Source: Dolomedes plantarius
Lineage: Eukaryota > Arthropoda > Arachnida > Araneae > Dolomedidae
Direction of reading: 5' to 3'
DNA length: 64,000 nt
Assembly: GCA_907164885.2 (NCBI GenBank)
Contig: OU015500.1
Location: 56,860,757-56,924,756, forward strand
The notes beneath the pieces are model-generated. The model ran no database searches and had not been told where the DNA came from. It was given only the letters and a program-made list of their open reading frames with translations. The position numbers and the translations under genes were made by a program. Shown here piece after piece: positions 49,381 to 61,430 of the stretch. The first letter of the stretch is position 1. Each line of letters opens with the position of its first letter.

Positions 49381-50289
49381 CCTGTTGCACCTATGGAAAA
49401 AAAACCTGTCAAAAAATGCCTAAGGTAAAGGATTTCGTCAGCGTATGACTTTATTATATTAGTTAAATTGTCTTCAGAATTTTTGATGTAGAGTCAAAAT
49501 TCTGATAATAGTATCCAAGAAACAAAAGTTAGTCTGAAAAAAAATTGTCAAGAAAGAAGATTATGAAAATACGCTTTTTATTAATTGTTTAAAAGAAGCT
49601 TTTCCTATGTAAAAATTAGAGAAACTTATACAAGTAAAGCTTTTAGCTGATGAAATGAATAAAAAAACTACGCTTAATTTATGCGTTGAAGTAAAAAAAA
49701 GTTTTATAAAATTTTAATTCAATCAGATATTTTGATTAGCAAAATAACCTTTGCATAGTTACTTATATGAGAAAACAATTAATATAAATTACAAAAATAT
49801 AAAAATTTAATAAATAACTATAATTTTGGTTCTCAGATTACCTTTAATCTAATGGCAGTTGGGAAACTGCTGAAGAATAGTTTGGACAGAGTAGGAAGTA
49901 CTTAGGAACTGAAATATTAGTACATCCCAATTTGCTCAATTTTTCTACGCACAACTGAACGTGATCCGCTGATGAATAATCCTTAAATACACCTATTTAA
50001 GGCAAAGTTGTTTAAAACAAAAAAAGCATTTCATGACTCAAACAATAATGTGTTGTAAACCGTAATATTTTACTGTAGACTGCAAGGGTAGTCAGTTTCA
50101 AATATGAGTATCAGTAAAAGAATTTCAGCAGTAATGTCCTTGAAGTTTTACAAAATGCGTAAATCCTGCAAAATGAGTGGTGCTTAAAGAAAAAATATAC
50201 ATCTTCAACTTATAGGTAACCTTGAAGCTAGGTTTCCTTCTTTTTGTGGGTTCCTCATCAAGGCAAAACCGATGAGCTCCTCTGATGAA
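49381..50289. other. AT-rich non-coding stretch
   Basis: No feature seen; 48750-49049 is likewise empty. Confidence 0.5.
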
Positions 50290-50470
50290 AAGGAATTCCA
50301 TATGCGATATATCTCTAAATTTTTCTGGTGACTGCTATAGGTCAGCCATACGTTTTACCACAATTCGTGATAGACGTTGGTTCTTTACGAAGGGGAGCTG
50401 GGGGGGTTGGATGACTGCCCTTTGTCAGTCACCAGTAAAAATTTAGAAAAATCCCGCGGTAGGAAATTCT
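50290..50470. mobile_element. Probable MITE, about 180 bp
   Basis: The innermost arms CTAAATTTTTCTGGTGACTG (50315-50334) and CAGTCACCAGTAAAAATTTAG (50426-50446) are inverted copies with one inserted base. Outside them a further 20-25 bases (GGAATTCCATATGCG / the inverse of CCGCGGTAGGAAATTC) also pair imperfectly. No coding sequence. Target duplication not identified. It ends about 13 bases before the next element. Confidence 0.6.
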
Positions 50471-50483
50471 CCCCTCCTGCGTA

Positions 50484-51662
50484 GGCTTGTTTCACATCTA
50501 ACCGGTTTTTGCCGGCTGCCGTTTAAACGGCGCCGGGTACACTTTATCGGGACAAGGGTTCTACTACAGTTTTCACACTTGCCCGATAAATGCCGTGGCC
50601 GGGTAACCGACACCCGGCTGCAGGGCTATTGCTGTGGGAAGCCGTCCCATACCCCAGAGCCGGACACGGCTGTCAGTCAGCAAAACCAAACCGTCTTTAG
50701 AAGAAAGGCGATGGGATCACTGGCGCATTACACATCTAGCGGCACGTGGTCGTTTGCAGTTTGTTACGATCCTGGCTCTTTTTTTTTTTGTGTTTGCTGG
50801 TTTTTAATCAAACTTGTTTACTTCTATTAATCTTTATTAATCTTGTTTTTTAATTTTTATTAATCTTATTTGCTCTTTTGTTGTTTTTAAAATAAAAATA
50901 CCTAATTAAATGAAAAATATCTTATTTTGTGTGAATCATCTCAAGTTATGATCATGGGCAGAAGTTTATTATATGAACGCTTATATGAATTATATGAACG
51001 GATATCTACATAAAAGTCTCCTTTCTTTTCCTGTTTATATTTAAATTTAATACCCTTAGGAAAATATACCAAAAATGTTCAAAAGCAATGCATGAAATAA
51101 TTTTTTGATTAAATGAATTATTTATTTTTAAAACAATTATTAGATGTCAATCATGATTTTAATTAAAGATTTTAATCATTCGATTAAATCATTACACCCT
51201 GGTTTTTAATGTATTGTATTAGTTACTAAATGTAGTATTTTACTTACCATATTCGTTTTATTATATCTCGAGTGATTATATCTCGATAAATAGATCATCA
51301 AAAGTTTGTATACTCATCCTAAAATAGTTAAAAACTTATCCCCATCATTTTTCAAATCTTCGAAAAGTAAAAAGAACGCCCCAACCTCGTCTCTTCTCAT
51401 ATTAATCGGATGAACCCAGTGCATTCTATTTTTTTCTCCGCTTTTCCATAACGTCTGTACATGATCATCACGCTATTAACTATGCTATCCATTACTATTC
51501 AATGCGAAGTGTACTGATTGCTCAGCTAGATGCGGTACCCGATAGCCGGGTAAGTGTGAAAGAGATCGCACTTCGTGTCGGCGCCGGCTAGATGTCGTTC
51601 AAAGTGTACCCGGCGCCGTTTAAACGGCAGCCGGCAAAAACCGGTTAGATGTGAAACAAGCC
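50484..51662. mobile_element. TIR transposon with perfect 62-bp GC-rich ends, 3-bp TSD
   Basis: 1,179 bp with identical 62-bp terminal inverted repeats (50484-50545 and 51601-51662) beginning GGCTTGTTTCACATCTAACC. They are flanked by GTA direct repeats (50481-50483 and 51663-51665). The TIRs contain the palindrome CCGTTTAAACGG and CCGG-spacer-CCGG motifs. Subterminal 'CACACTTGCCCGATA' (left) has an inverted partner 'TACCCGATAGCCGGGTAAGTGTG' (right). The left third is GC-rich and the centre is ordinary AT-rich DNA with no transposase. A 3-bp target duplication allows PIF/Harbinger, Zator or Academ-like superfamilies; I cannot choose. Perfect ends imply a recent insertion. Confidence 0.85.
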
Positions 51663-53235
51663 GTACTCATCGGTTAAGCCCTTTTGATGAACTCATAAGA
51701 AGAGTGAAACTCACAGCCAATGCTATCTGTACGTTTGATGTGTATGTTTGTGATTTAAAATCGAAGTCTATTCTCCGAAGATCAATTGCAAGGTGAATAA
51801 AAAATGATATTCATTGCGCTACTCCATATACGATGCAATCCCTTTTAACGTAACTTTATCATAAAATGCCAACCTTGAAACATTGCCTATTGGGTTTACT
51901 CAAAAAATTAAAATTTAAGATTCATTAGTAGAATTTAATAAGATTAAAATGAATGGAATCATTTTAACTAAATATGTATTTTTTTCCGAATTTTTGAAAT
52001 CCGAGCCAACACGTAGATGGAATTATATTTCCATATTCATTTACTTACAACTTCAGTTTTGTAACTTATTGACCACTTTAACGCATATTTTTTGCATTTT
52101 TTTACAATTTAAATTAAAAAAAAAATTTCTTGTCTAAAGCCACGATTAACGATATGTCTGTTGATACGAAAATTAAGGTTAAAGATTGAATATTTTGAAA
52201 CTAACACATTTAAAAAAAATACCTTCCTAACTAGAAATTTCTTAAGAGAAAGTCAGTAATATTTTGTAAATAAAAAATAAATGTAATGTACTGTAATTTT
52301 TCGAGGAATATAACATTGTTTCATATTTACCTTTCACTTACAACTGTACGATTTCAACAATCAAAAGTTTTATAACAAAAAATATTACGATTTCAATCTG
52401 AAACTTAGTATAGTGAACCTATACCAAGGAAATTTTAAAGTATATCTCTCCTCAGTATTAAGATGAAATGCACATTTAAGTTCCTAATGAAACAAAATTT
52501 CATGATAGTACTTTATTCATAGACAGTTAAATAAGACAAATCAAAATTAAATACGTTAAAATGAATCATATAAAAACGAGGATAAAAGAATCTTTAAATT
52601 AACGTTATGAAGTGTTTTGACGAAAGTAAGAGGAAATAAAAAATTACAAAAACAAAATGACCTCAGTGAATGTCGATTCTAAAAAAAACTGACAGCCCAT
52701 TGTCCTACTTTTAAAGATATTATTTTGCACTCAAGATGTTAATTTATTTGTTTAAGTAAGACCTCCCTTGGGCATTTAACCAAAATTCTCAATCTTCGGT
52801 CTTAAGCAAGTGGTATATGAAGCCTGAAAGAAGGAGTTTTAGCAATATCTCATTAAAATATCAGTGCAAGTTGCTTAGTGTAGAAATAAAATTGTATTGA
52901 GGAATTTAAATCTGACATCAATATGTGTATACGAAGATGCTTCCTTTACAACAACAATCTATACTTTAAACTACTTCATATATTGTGACCCGCAATGTAA
53001 AACTATATATCCGTAAATTATATAGAGATTTTGTAGCCGTATTTAACTCATTGTATTTTTGTTACAGTACAATAAAATGCCTAAATTATCTTGAATTATC
53101 ATGTAAAAGAAAAAATTACAAATGTTTATAGAATTTTAAGTCTTCAAGCGACCTATCTATTTTACAATATAACTTATCTCATGAGTCCGGCTCAAAAGCA
53201 CCGAATTCAAGATGCCGTCTGTAAACATTAAAATC
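51663..53235. other. AT-rich non-coding stretch
   Basis: No feature seen beyond A- and T-rich runs. Confidence 0.5.
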
Positions 53236-53990
53236 AACAAACCTATGAAAATGATCTAAAAATAGTAAAAATAGGTTTAGAATCACTAATAACAGTAAGT
53301 AAATTATTAAAATAGTTCTTTCCGGTACAGAAATGCAGAATATGTCCCAGAGTATCACGCTATTTAGAGCATACGGGACATATATCAGTAGCTGCATGAT
53401 CGTAGGGGTGCAAGCAGGACTCCATGACAAGATGGCTAATTCTAGCTTTAGCAGCGAAAGTGGCAGTCCGTCTGGGAACCCTCTCAAAATGCAAAAGGTT
53501 ATTTGGTTCTTTTAGGAAATAAAAAAAATGCCCCTTACCACTGGTATTCCTCCTTCAATCGCACCAGTTGGCTTTAATCTCCCTTTGCATCTTACGTAGT
53601 TGGAAAGAGAACAAGCAGAATGGGGAATTGGGCCCATGTTTGAGAATAATTTGACCAATGTGTCGACAACTTCATGGCCATGAACGTCAAAATAAACATG
53701 GATTCATTGTAAGGTAATATCTTTAAACTTCAGTTTAAAGAGAGATCCCTAATTTCATCGATGCTTAAAAAGTCGTCATTTGGTTTCTCTTTGGAGCAGA
53801 CATTGATGGGCAACTAAGGAGTCGGTAAGAATACAAATGGGCCTTCCATCCAATGAGAAGCAACGCTCCAAAGCAGTATAAAACGCCAAAAGTTCAGCAT
53901 CGAGAACAGAACAGGAGCAGCTGGAAGAAGGACAGATCAATTCAGTTCTTCAATCAATAACAGCCCCGTGACCTTTTCTATTTTCAATAA
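53236..53990 (-). pseudogene. Non-LTR retrotransposon ORF2 tail: RNase H and zinc finger
   Basis: The minus strand from about 53990 keeps an RNase H-like stretch, 'LDAELLAFYTALERC', with an acidic residue in the AE motif. It is followed by 'ICILTDSL' (the TDS motif) and 'IHVYFDVHGHEVVDTLVK', matching the usual 'WIPSHVxIxGNExAD'. Further on come 'FAAKARISHLVMESCLHPYD' and a C-x2-C-x7-H-x4-C finger ('CPVCSK', a TAG stop, then 'RDTLGHILHFC') typical of zf-RVT near the end of LINE ORF2. Stops at several points and frameshifts make it non-functional. The reverse transcriptase region is absent, as expected of an internally eroded copy. It could alternatively be a retro-derived RNase H gene relic. 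Confidence 0.72.
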
Positions 53991-54519
53991 TCTATATATT
54001 TTTTTTTACCAGAACAATAGAATAAATCCGTTTCTTTTGTTGGTGATAGAGCTTGAAATTTTATTTTTCTAAAATGAAACAATTTTATATATTCCTGGAA
54101 ATAAAATAAAGGACAACCTCACAAAGAATTTTTCTTCTTATAGCTTTTCGAAAAGTAAATGAATATATAAGAGGTAAATTGTATTTTAAACTAAAAACAT
54201 TTCTAGATTTTGAGAAATCTCTAATTGAACGTTGAATTGTTTGTTTTTTATTAAAGTTTGTCAAACAATCGTATTTCCTCTTCGGTACACCTGAATAACA
54301 CTATTGCTTTTATAAACGTGGGTGTTTTTATGAAAAAAAAATGTGTAAAAGCCGGTAGTTCAATTTTTGGAATCAGGAAAAGGGAAGACTATCATAACAA
54401 AGAACTCTTTTTGATGTCTCTAGTAAGAGTAAGTATATGAGAAGAAAATAATATTAATCGAAATTTTTTTGCAGGTTACCTTAAAAGATTTAGGGAAACA
54501 TTAAATAACTTTGCGTATA
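53991..54519. other. AT-rich non-coding stretch
   Basis: No feature seen. Confidence 0.5.
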
Positions 54520-54787
54520 CATATATACATATATATATATATAATATAATATATATATATAATATATATATATATATTATATATATATATATTATATATA
54601 CATATATGTATAGAGAGAGATATAGATATAGATAATATATATATATATATATATAATATTATATTATATATATATATATATAATATACATATATGTATAG
54701 AGAGAGTATAGATATATATATATTATATATAATATATATATATATATATAATATATATTATATATATATATATTATAGATTATATAT

Positions 54788-54821
<34 letters not shown>

Positions 54822-55023
54822 TATATATACATATATATTATAATAGATATAATATATAGATATATATATTATATATATATATATATATAGATATTATATA
54901 TATATTATATATATATATATTATTATAATAAATATATATATATAGATATATATATAGATATATATATATTATATCTAGTATATATATATATATATGTATC
55001 TATAGATATATATATAGTAGATA

Positions 55024-55087
<64 letters not shown>

Positions 55088-55095
55088 TATATAGA
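54520..55095. repeat. Large irregular TA-rich satellite-like tract
   Basis: About 575 bases of TA with interspersed TATATTATA, GATA and AGAGAG units. The phrase 'ATATGTATAGAGAGAG' occurs twice (near 54604 and 54690), showing internal duplication. Reading frames here encode only Ile/Tyr and are not genes. Assembly over such a tract is error-prone. Confidence 0.95.
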
Positions 55096-55910
55096 TATAT
55101 AGATCTATAGGCACACGGCCCGTATATATAAATCCGATTGCTTTTAAATGAAAGATATACCATAACGTAAAAATAAATGCAAAAATAACCAATAAAATAT
55201 CATTTTAAAAACTGAAGATTAATTCCACGATATAGAAAATCGCATAGCCCAAATAGAAATCGGTAGTACAGACAATTAACTCCATATTTAACAACAAATT
55301 TTGCTATTATTTCTCACAGTCGCAAGCTGTCACATTAAAGGTTTTCCTCCTATAGCATAAAAAGCCGCGAATCCAGTCAATATACGCAAATAGTGCATTA
55401 GCCTAATTAGAAAGGTATGTGAAAGAGAAATAATAAATGAGATCTTGGATCGTAAAAAGGAGATAAAACAAGTTGAATTGTGAGAGAATGCATTTAAGAT
55501 CAATGCTAAAATATTTTACGTGGCCATTATTCGTTAAGTGCGAAATAATTAGGGACAATAACAGATCCCACACAAAGGGAAAAAGTCATCAAGTCGATGT
55601 AACACTATTACACGACTGTTACCGTATCTTCGTTCACGCGCGACTAAATGATTTTGAAAGTAAAAAGAAAAGTGTTTCTAATAGAATTACTCAATTGGAA
55701 TCAGACAAAAGCGCTAAAAAGCATTTAATTAGAATGAGGAATGAAACGACTTTGTAACTTTTCAACATGTTGAACTTTTTTAATGATAATTTGAAAAAAT
55801 TATACATAATAGTTTTAGTTTATAATGCGTAAATATTTAAATAAATTATTCTAGTACAAAAGTATAATCTGGGTTGAATTCTTTTATCAGCCTGCTATGC
55901 CTATGTTGCG

Positions 55911-55957
<47 letters not shown>

Positions 55958-55958
55958 A
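55911..55958. repeat. (TA)n(TG)n microsatellite
   Basis: About 13 TA then about 11 TG units. Confidence 0.95.
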
Positions 55959-56552
55959 TACACAGGTGTCTGTATGGCAATCTTGTGTTTAATATTATTG
56001 TAATTATACTGCAATAACATGCGCAACATAATTTTATATTTCATTTCGATTAGAGTCGAAAAAAGGGAAATATTTGCTAAAGCAATTCTCAGGAAATTTG
56101 GATTCGAAATCTCCCTAAAATATGTCATTCATAAAAAAAGCAATATAGTTTCTCAGCCTTTGTTGATTCTATGGTATGTTTGAGAATACATTCTCTCACA
56201 AAAAGAAAATATCTTTGCTTAGAACACTCTCAGTCTCGGAATGGCTGTAGGTAAAAAATGACATAACAGCGGGTATTGTAAATGTTTTGAGATAATTCTG
56301 AGGCTTTAATTAGTTATAGGAAAATTGAATTAAAATCAAGAGCCAACGGAAATATTCAGAAATCAGTTCATCTAGAATTCTTAATTCTTCGCGTACATAG
56401 TAGATAAAGAAAAAATTTTTGAATCCCTTTCTAATAAAATGTACTGACGTAAAATGAATTAAACGTCTGACGATGTTGTGTCTTAGAAAAAATACAAAAC
56501 AGAGAGATATTTTCTTCCATTTATATTTAGTATTCCTTCTATTACTTAAAAT

Positions 56553-56609
56553 TTTACTCATTATAACTCATCATACGGTGAAACTGTATGATGAGTTATA
56601 ATGAGTAAA
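56553..56609. repeat. Perfect 24-bp inverted repeat hairpin
   Basis: Arms 56553-56576 and 56586-56609 pair at all 24 positions (TTTACTCATTATAACTCATC... and inverse) around a 9-base loop GGTGAAACT. It does not belong to any transposon end I found here. It could be a MITE relic, a replication fold-back or a small-RNA precursor. Confidence 0.9.
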
Positions 56610-57622
56610 TTTCAGTATGTCTAGTTATTTCTTTCAATAAATTTTCAATAATTTCATTGAATTTTTCTTATAAATTCCTATCTCGTTTTTTGCAGATTTA
56701 GAATTTTTTTTTTTCCTGCGTGCATTATTCATATTGGGTAACGGTCAACTTGAATGTGTCTTTCATTTCTTTTTTCAACATTTTTTTTTTATCCCTCAGT
56801 ACATGAAGAGGAAAAGATGTGAATTCACTATAAACTTGTTTTTGTCTTTTCAGTTTTGTTGTAATCATCTAGAACTTTATGTCCTAATGCACAATAAATG
56901 GCACCATAATTTCTTTTCCCACAAGCAAAAAGGAATTGCTTCGCGATAAAATTAAGAAAATTTTGAAATTATCTGTCTTCTATTATTTTAAAATGTATCG
57001 ATTTCATTTTTGCATAGATATTAATATTATACTATATATGCAATTAATTAAAGGTTTTAATTAATTAATACAATGAAATATTCATTTAATCTATATTTTG
57101 AATAAATTAAGATATACAGTAAATCTGACTATACTACGCCCCCATAAACTCTTCAATATTTTATTTAAAAATGCACAAATATTTAATAACGTAAATAAAA
57201 TTTTGTAATAAAAATAAACGAAAAACGCCAAATTCGGTACAAAAGGAACTTAAATTTTTAATTCTAACACAAACAATACTGTGAAGTTATCAGTCTTAAC
57301 ACTTTCACAAGAAAAACATTATAATTTTTTTCTTTGTCGTTATTCGATGTTTAAAACTACGTATTTTTGTACGAATATGTTACGCACCCTCATTTCGCGG
57401 ACTAAACTGTGAAAAAAAAGTACGTATTATACTCAAGATTTTATGGTATACGCACTTGCCTGGATCACGAAAGCACATGAAATACAATTTATCTTCATTT
57501 GATGAAAATAAAACTTATTAAATCTTAGTATTACATTTTTCACTATTACATTTTTCATTAATATAAATTTAAGTATTACTTATCATATAAACTCTACTAA
57601 GTTGGAATCTCTTTTGTTACAG

Positions 57623-57942
57623 GTTGTGGAATGGAAATGCCGATGAAAGGTCCTCGCTTCACATTAGAGCCTCCACAAAGGCTGAGTTTTTCGAACTCAA
57701 GTGGCACGGCTATACCTTGTGCAGCAGATGGAAGACCCCAGCCGTTAATTACCTGGGTGAAGAATGACGGGCACCAGTGCAGGACATATTAGGACTTCGC
57801 CATACCAGGCACGACGGGTCATTGGTATTTTCCCCATTTTCGTCAGACGAGTACCGGGCAGACGTCCATGCAGCAACTTACAGATGTGTAGCCACAAACT
57901 CCGTGGGAGCTATTGCCAGCAGAGACGTCAATGTGCGAGCAA
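57623..57942 (+). CDS. Dscam-type Ig1 exon, with a 1-bp frameshift
   Basis: A single internal exon. Acceptor TTTTGTTACAG ends at 57622 and donor A|GTAATG starts at 57943. The phase is 1 at both sides, normal for Ig exons. It encodes a complete I-set-like immunoglobulin domain. 'GPRFTLEPPQRLSFSNSSGT' resembles the first Ig domain of arthropod Dscam ('GPVFLKEPTNRIDFSNSTGA'). The disulphide Cys is at residue 32 (AIPC), the core Trp at 44 (ITWVKNDG), and 'DEYRADVHAATYRC' has the second Cys at 88. It ends SRDVNVRA, again as in Dscam. Dscam is a neuronal and immune cell-surface adhesion receptor. The exon is 320 bases, but symmetric phases require 321. One base is missing in the G run at 57769-57771, so the frame hits TAG just downstream. 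This is either a base-call error or an inactive copy. Neighbouring exons are outside the window or unrecognised. Confidence 0.85.
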
Positions 57943-57986
57943 GTAATGTAACTTTTAGATATTCTGAAATCCAAATATAACTTGCT

Positions 57987-57987
<1 letters not shown>

Positions 57988-58052
<65 letters not shown>
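57988..58052. repeat. (TA)n microsatellite in the intron after the Ig exon
   Basis: About 65 bases of TA, 45 bases past the splice donor. Confidence 0.97.
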
Positions 58053-58053
<1 letters not shown>

Positions 58054-58647
58054 CAAATATACAACATAGCGTTTTACTTTGGTACCCCATGTATTGTACC
58101 TTGGTCCTACTGGTATTTATTTTCATTATTAAATTCAAAAGTAAAAAATTTCCCCTAATCCAACCCTGAAGTAAACCTCCAAGAAGGATTCAGGTAATTT
58201 GATTAACTATATTTAATTATAATCACAGCATATAAATCCCAACTAAACTTTTAAACAAAACATTAATATCATTCTACATTGTAAGATGTGAAATCAGTCC
58301 TCAAAAATATATTCTGCTGATTTCTTTCGATTAATTCTTAGAGAATAGAGATGATTCTCGTCTTAGAGAACTAGCAAAAAAAAAATGCTAATAAAATGTG
58401 AATTAGATATCAGTGGGTTGTACCTGTGGCCAAGGATAAAGGAAAAAGATAATTCTCAGTACAAGGTACAACCTGTTCTCACTCCAAAAAATTGTTCTGT
58501 TTTCCAAGCTGGACCAAAGTCATTATTTTGTTAATGATATATTCCTAAAGAGTGACTCATTTCATTTTGTATTAAAATTCTTTTAAGATTTAAAGAGGAA
58601 ACAAAATTAAAACATCAAAATATTTACTTTTAGCCCACGAGATTTAA
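58053..58647. other. AT-rich intron-like stretch
   Basis: No exon or repeat recognised. No second Ig exon follows. Confidence 0.5.
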
Positions 58648-60029
58648 TACTCTGCTGGCCATTAAAATTGCAACACCATGAAGGATGATACAAACATCAA
58701 TTTCGCATGAAAGGAAGAATTGATGAGATATACAAATGATTAGCATTTAAGCGCAATCGAACGAAGCAGGCGGGAGAAACGGCATATCAAACTGTGTAAA
58801 AGTAAAGTTACGCAGCGGGTTTCTCATTCGGAAATCGCATTTAAATATTGGTTGTTTTTTAGAAAATCGTGGTATGTCCCGTATAAGGAGGAGAAACGGC
58901 TACCAGCACGTGTCCGAATTCGATAGCGGTAGGATCGTGGACTATCAAGAGTGTGGTTTACCGTTCCTCGATATTGTTACTTGCATTGGTAGGAATCCAA
59001 CGACTGTCATGGATATGCAATCAATGGATTCAGGAACGTCATAACTGAACGACAAGCAGGATATCGAACGGCCCTCCCGCCCTTAACGCTCAAGAGGACA
59101 GACAGGTTGTCAGGTCAGCCTTGCAGGATCGTACAGCCACATCACGGACCTTGAGTCAGGGAATGGGCTTGTTTGCAGCACGGCAAGTATCCACACGGAC
59201 AGTGCGACGAAGGCAGTAGCAGCACGGACTGTCTGCACGGCGACCATAATTGCGGCTTCACTTGAAACTGCAGCTTAGAGAGGTGCGACAAACAGTGGTG
59301 CGACCAATGATAACAAATGGTTAGGAGGAGTGGCCACCACGTCGTCTTTTATACGAGTCTCGGTTCTGAGTGCAGCATCCTGATGAAAGTATCTATGTCT
59401 GGAGGCACCGAGGAGAACGCACGTGGACTGCTAGCATTCGATATCGTCTTACGGACCCTGCACCCGGTGTGATGATAATGGCAGCCATTGAGAACACGAC
59501 ACGAACACCTCTTGTCCGCGTCATCGGTAATCTAAACAGCCAGCGTTACATTTCTTAGATTTTAAGGCCGGTGGCTGTGCCCTATCTACGAGGCCACAGA
59601 AACGTCATCTTTTAACAACATAACTCAAGCCCGCATGTTGCTCGTCCTGTCCTGACCTACCTCGACACAGACTGTTGCTCTGGTCAGCACGTTTAACAGA
59701 TCTCTCACCTATTGAATATATCTGGCCGTGGGTTGCTGAGAGACTGAGCCGCCACTCTCTCCATCCACTTCGATTGATGAAGTGTGGCATAGACTTGAAG
59801 GAGCATGGAATGTCTTGTCCGTATGTAACATCCAAGTCCAGCCTAACCAGGTTAGAGTCTTTTAGCTGCCAAAGGCGGCAGCTGTATGTAATAATTTCAG
59901 ACCCTGTATGCCCCCAAATTGCCTATAAATTTAATCATGTTTTCTTTATACTATGCTGTATACGTACAATAAGTAAAGTTTTGTTATTTTCTCTCCTTGC
60001 TGGTGTTACAATTTTAATGGTCAGCTGTA
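58648..60029 (+). mobile_element. Tc1-like transposon, full length, heavily decayed
   Basis: About 1.38 kb between TA dinucleotides (58648-58649 and 60028-60029). The ends are inverted over about 25-30 bases: 'CTCTGCTGGCCATTAAAATTG' on the left, and inward on the right 'CAGCTGACCATTAAAATTGT'. Both run into CAACACCA(T/G) or a near match. The transposase remnant is on the plus strand. It sits downstream of the Ig exon, probably in an intron. Confidence 0.88.
58874..59900 (+). pseudogene. Tc1 transposase, multiple frameshifts and stops
   Basis: Starts at ATG 58874 with 'MSRIRRRNGYQHVSEFDSGR' and the helix-turn-helix recognition part 'LDIVTCIGRNPTTV', matching an arthropod Tc1 family ('YQHVSEFDKGRIVAYRDCGL'). 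After several frame changes, 'QHPDESIYVWRHRGERTWTA' and 'PGVMIMAAIENTTRTPLVRV' give the catalytic-core body. 'LTDLSPIEYIWPWVAERL' holds the terminal glutamate. The second catalytic Asp region reads 'QHNSSPHVARP', so the Asp of 'QQDN' is replaced by His. Stops follow 'QRYIS' and occur elsewhere. Inactive, and older than the Tc1 copies at 12977 and 43043. Confidence 0.87.
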
Positions 60030-60235
60030 TAGATGCAGTTAACAGTTATCCCAAAATGAGAAGGTTTTTTTATAACAGGTGCATTAAAGATCTCTAGTTG
60101 CCCATACATTAATTAAGACTACAGCTAAAAATAAAACTAGACAGATAGAGCTGGGAATGACGTAGGACCAAGATAGATTCTGGCCAAGGAAAAAACACGT
60201 ATCCCTATTTCTGTATACATATATATATTATAATA

Positions 60236-60600
60236 CCGGTGTCCCCCAAAAATAACCGTCGAATTGAAAAAATCATTTAAAGAAAAACAGAAGGCGATAG
60301 AAATATACGGTTTTCAGCATTCTCCTTAGATACCAGGGAATTTATTCTCACCAATTTTCAAAAATAGTTACGAAGTTTGTCAGGAGATGGCGCTGCTGAC
60401 TGGGAAAAACTATAAAACAATGTTTTCAAATAACCATCGTTTTGCTAGCAACAAAACGTGGCGCCAGTCTGAGTTCAAAATTCGCAGGACGGCCCGTGCA
60501 AACATTCAGTTTGAATGTTCCAACAAGCAGCAGAGATGTCTTGTTCCAGTTCATCAACAGTTTGTGGATTGAATCACCTGGCCTTTCACCTGCCATTTAA
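60236..60600 (+). mobile_element. Possible single end of a mariner-like element
   Basis: Begins after TA with CCGGTGTCCCCCAAAAATAACCG, close in style to mariner ends of the 'CAGGGTGTCCCAAAAATAAC' type. The following roughly 350 bases are GC-richer than the flanks. No matching right end and no transposase motif were found, so this is tentative. Confidence 0.4.
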
Positions 60601-61100
60601 ACTCAAATACAATGACGACAACTCCATTATCATTTACTAAACATATTTATAAATTTCTTAAAACGACTCTCAGCGCATAACTAAAAGATATGGCTCTCCC
60701 ATCCACATTAAAATCTGTGCGCCTTCGGCACAAGTCCTTTCCATTCCCCTAGTTATCCATGGCTCTGCCGATTTTCTTGTTTCAACTTTAAAGCCAACGC
60801 TTATGACACTCATTACTTATGCGTGATGTCATGTCGGATAATCTTTTTGCTAAATAAGCATTTTCTTAGCGCCAAAACTGCAAGGCTATACGTCTACCTA
60901 AAAATTATCCCTTTGGTTCTTCGGAGATTGGATCAAGTCGAACCCATTAATTTATTTTCACTGCAAAACACCCGATGCCGCTTATTTTGAAATCCCAGAC
61001 CTTTAAATTGTTACATCCTATTTTTTAATAACTAAATCCAGTTTTTAGTTCGCGCGATCGTCCCCACCATATTTTTAGCCTCATAAACGTTTCCCCCGCC

Positions 61101-61430
61101 CCTCTGAAGGCGTGCACACAAAGAGGAGCAACTCTCTGCAGCAAGTCTCCAGAAGAAAAAACTAAAATTAAATTGAAACCTAGATGACAAAATGCTGAAT
61201 AGGGATGCAGTACCTATTCAACAGCATTAAATATTAACCCTAAATACTGAAAACTCCTATTATTAACTTATTAACCCATTAAAGTAACTAATTTAAATTA
61301 ACATTTATGATTAGAAAGGTTGATCGTTCTCCTGAAGGCGTGCACACAAAGAATGGCTAGTTTCCAGCAACACGTCTCCAGAAGAGAAAAACAACTAAAA
61401 TTAAACTTAATAATTCATCAACTGAAAATC
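61101..61430. repeat. Diverged tandem duplication, about 229-bp spacing
   Basis: CTGAAGGCGTGCACACAAAG occurs at 61104-61123 and 61332-61351. Each is followed by 'CAGCA(A/ACAC)GTCTCCAGAAGA' and an 'ACTAAAATTAAA' stretch. Confidence 0.8.

Larger units (their letters stand above)
55096..57622. other. AT-rich flank or intron upstream of the Ig exon
   Basis: No exon recognised. A 94-codon plus-strand frame at 55473-55757 is charged and lacks a signal peptide or domain. A TA/TG microsatellite lies at 55911-55958 and a strong hairpin at 56553-56609. No start-codon-plus-signal-peptide exon for the downstream Ig exon was seen in the window. Confidence 0.5.

Noticed and set aside
53179..53487. A 102-codon minus-strand frame with a hydrophobic centre resembling membrane segments
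   Set aside because: Another phase over the same DNA gives the RNase H/zinc-finger tail of a retrotransposon, which explains the sequence better.
55473..55757. Candidate upstream exon of the Ig-domain gene
   Set aside because: The frame lacks a signal peptide, splice sites in the right phase and any similarity to a Dscam leader.
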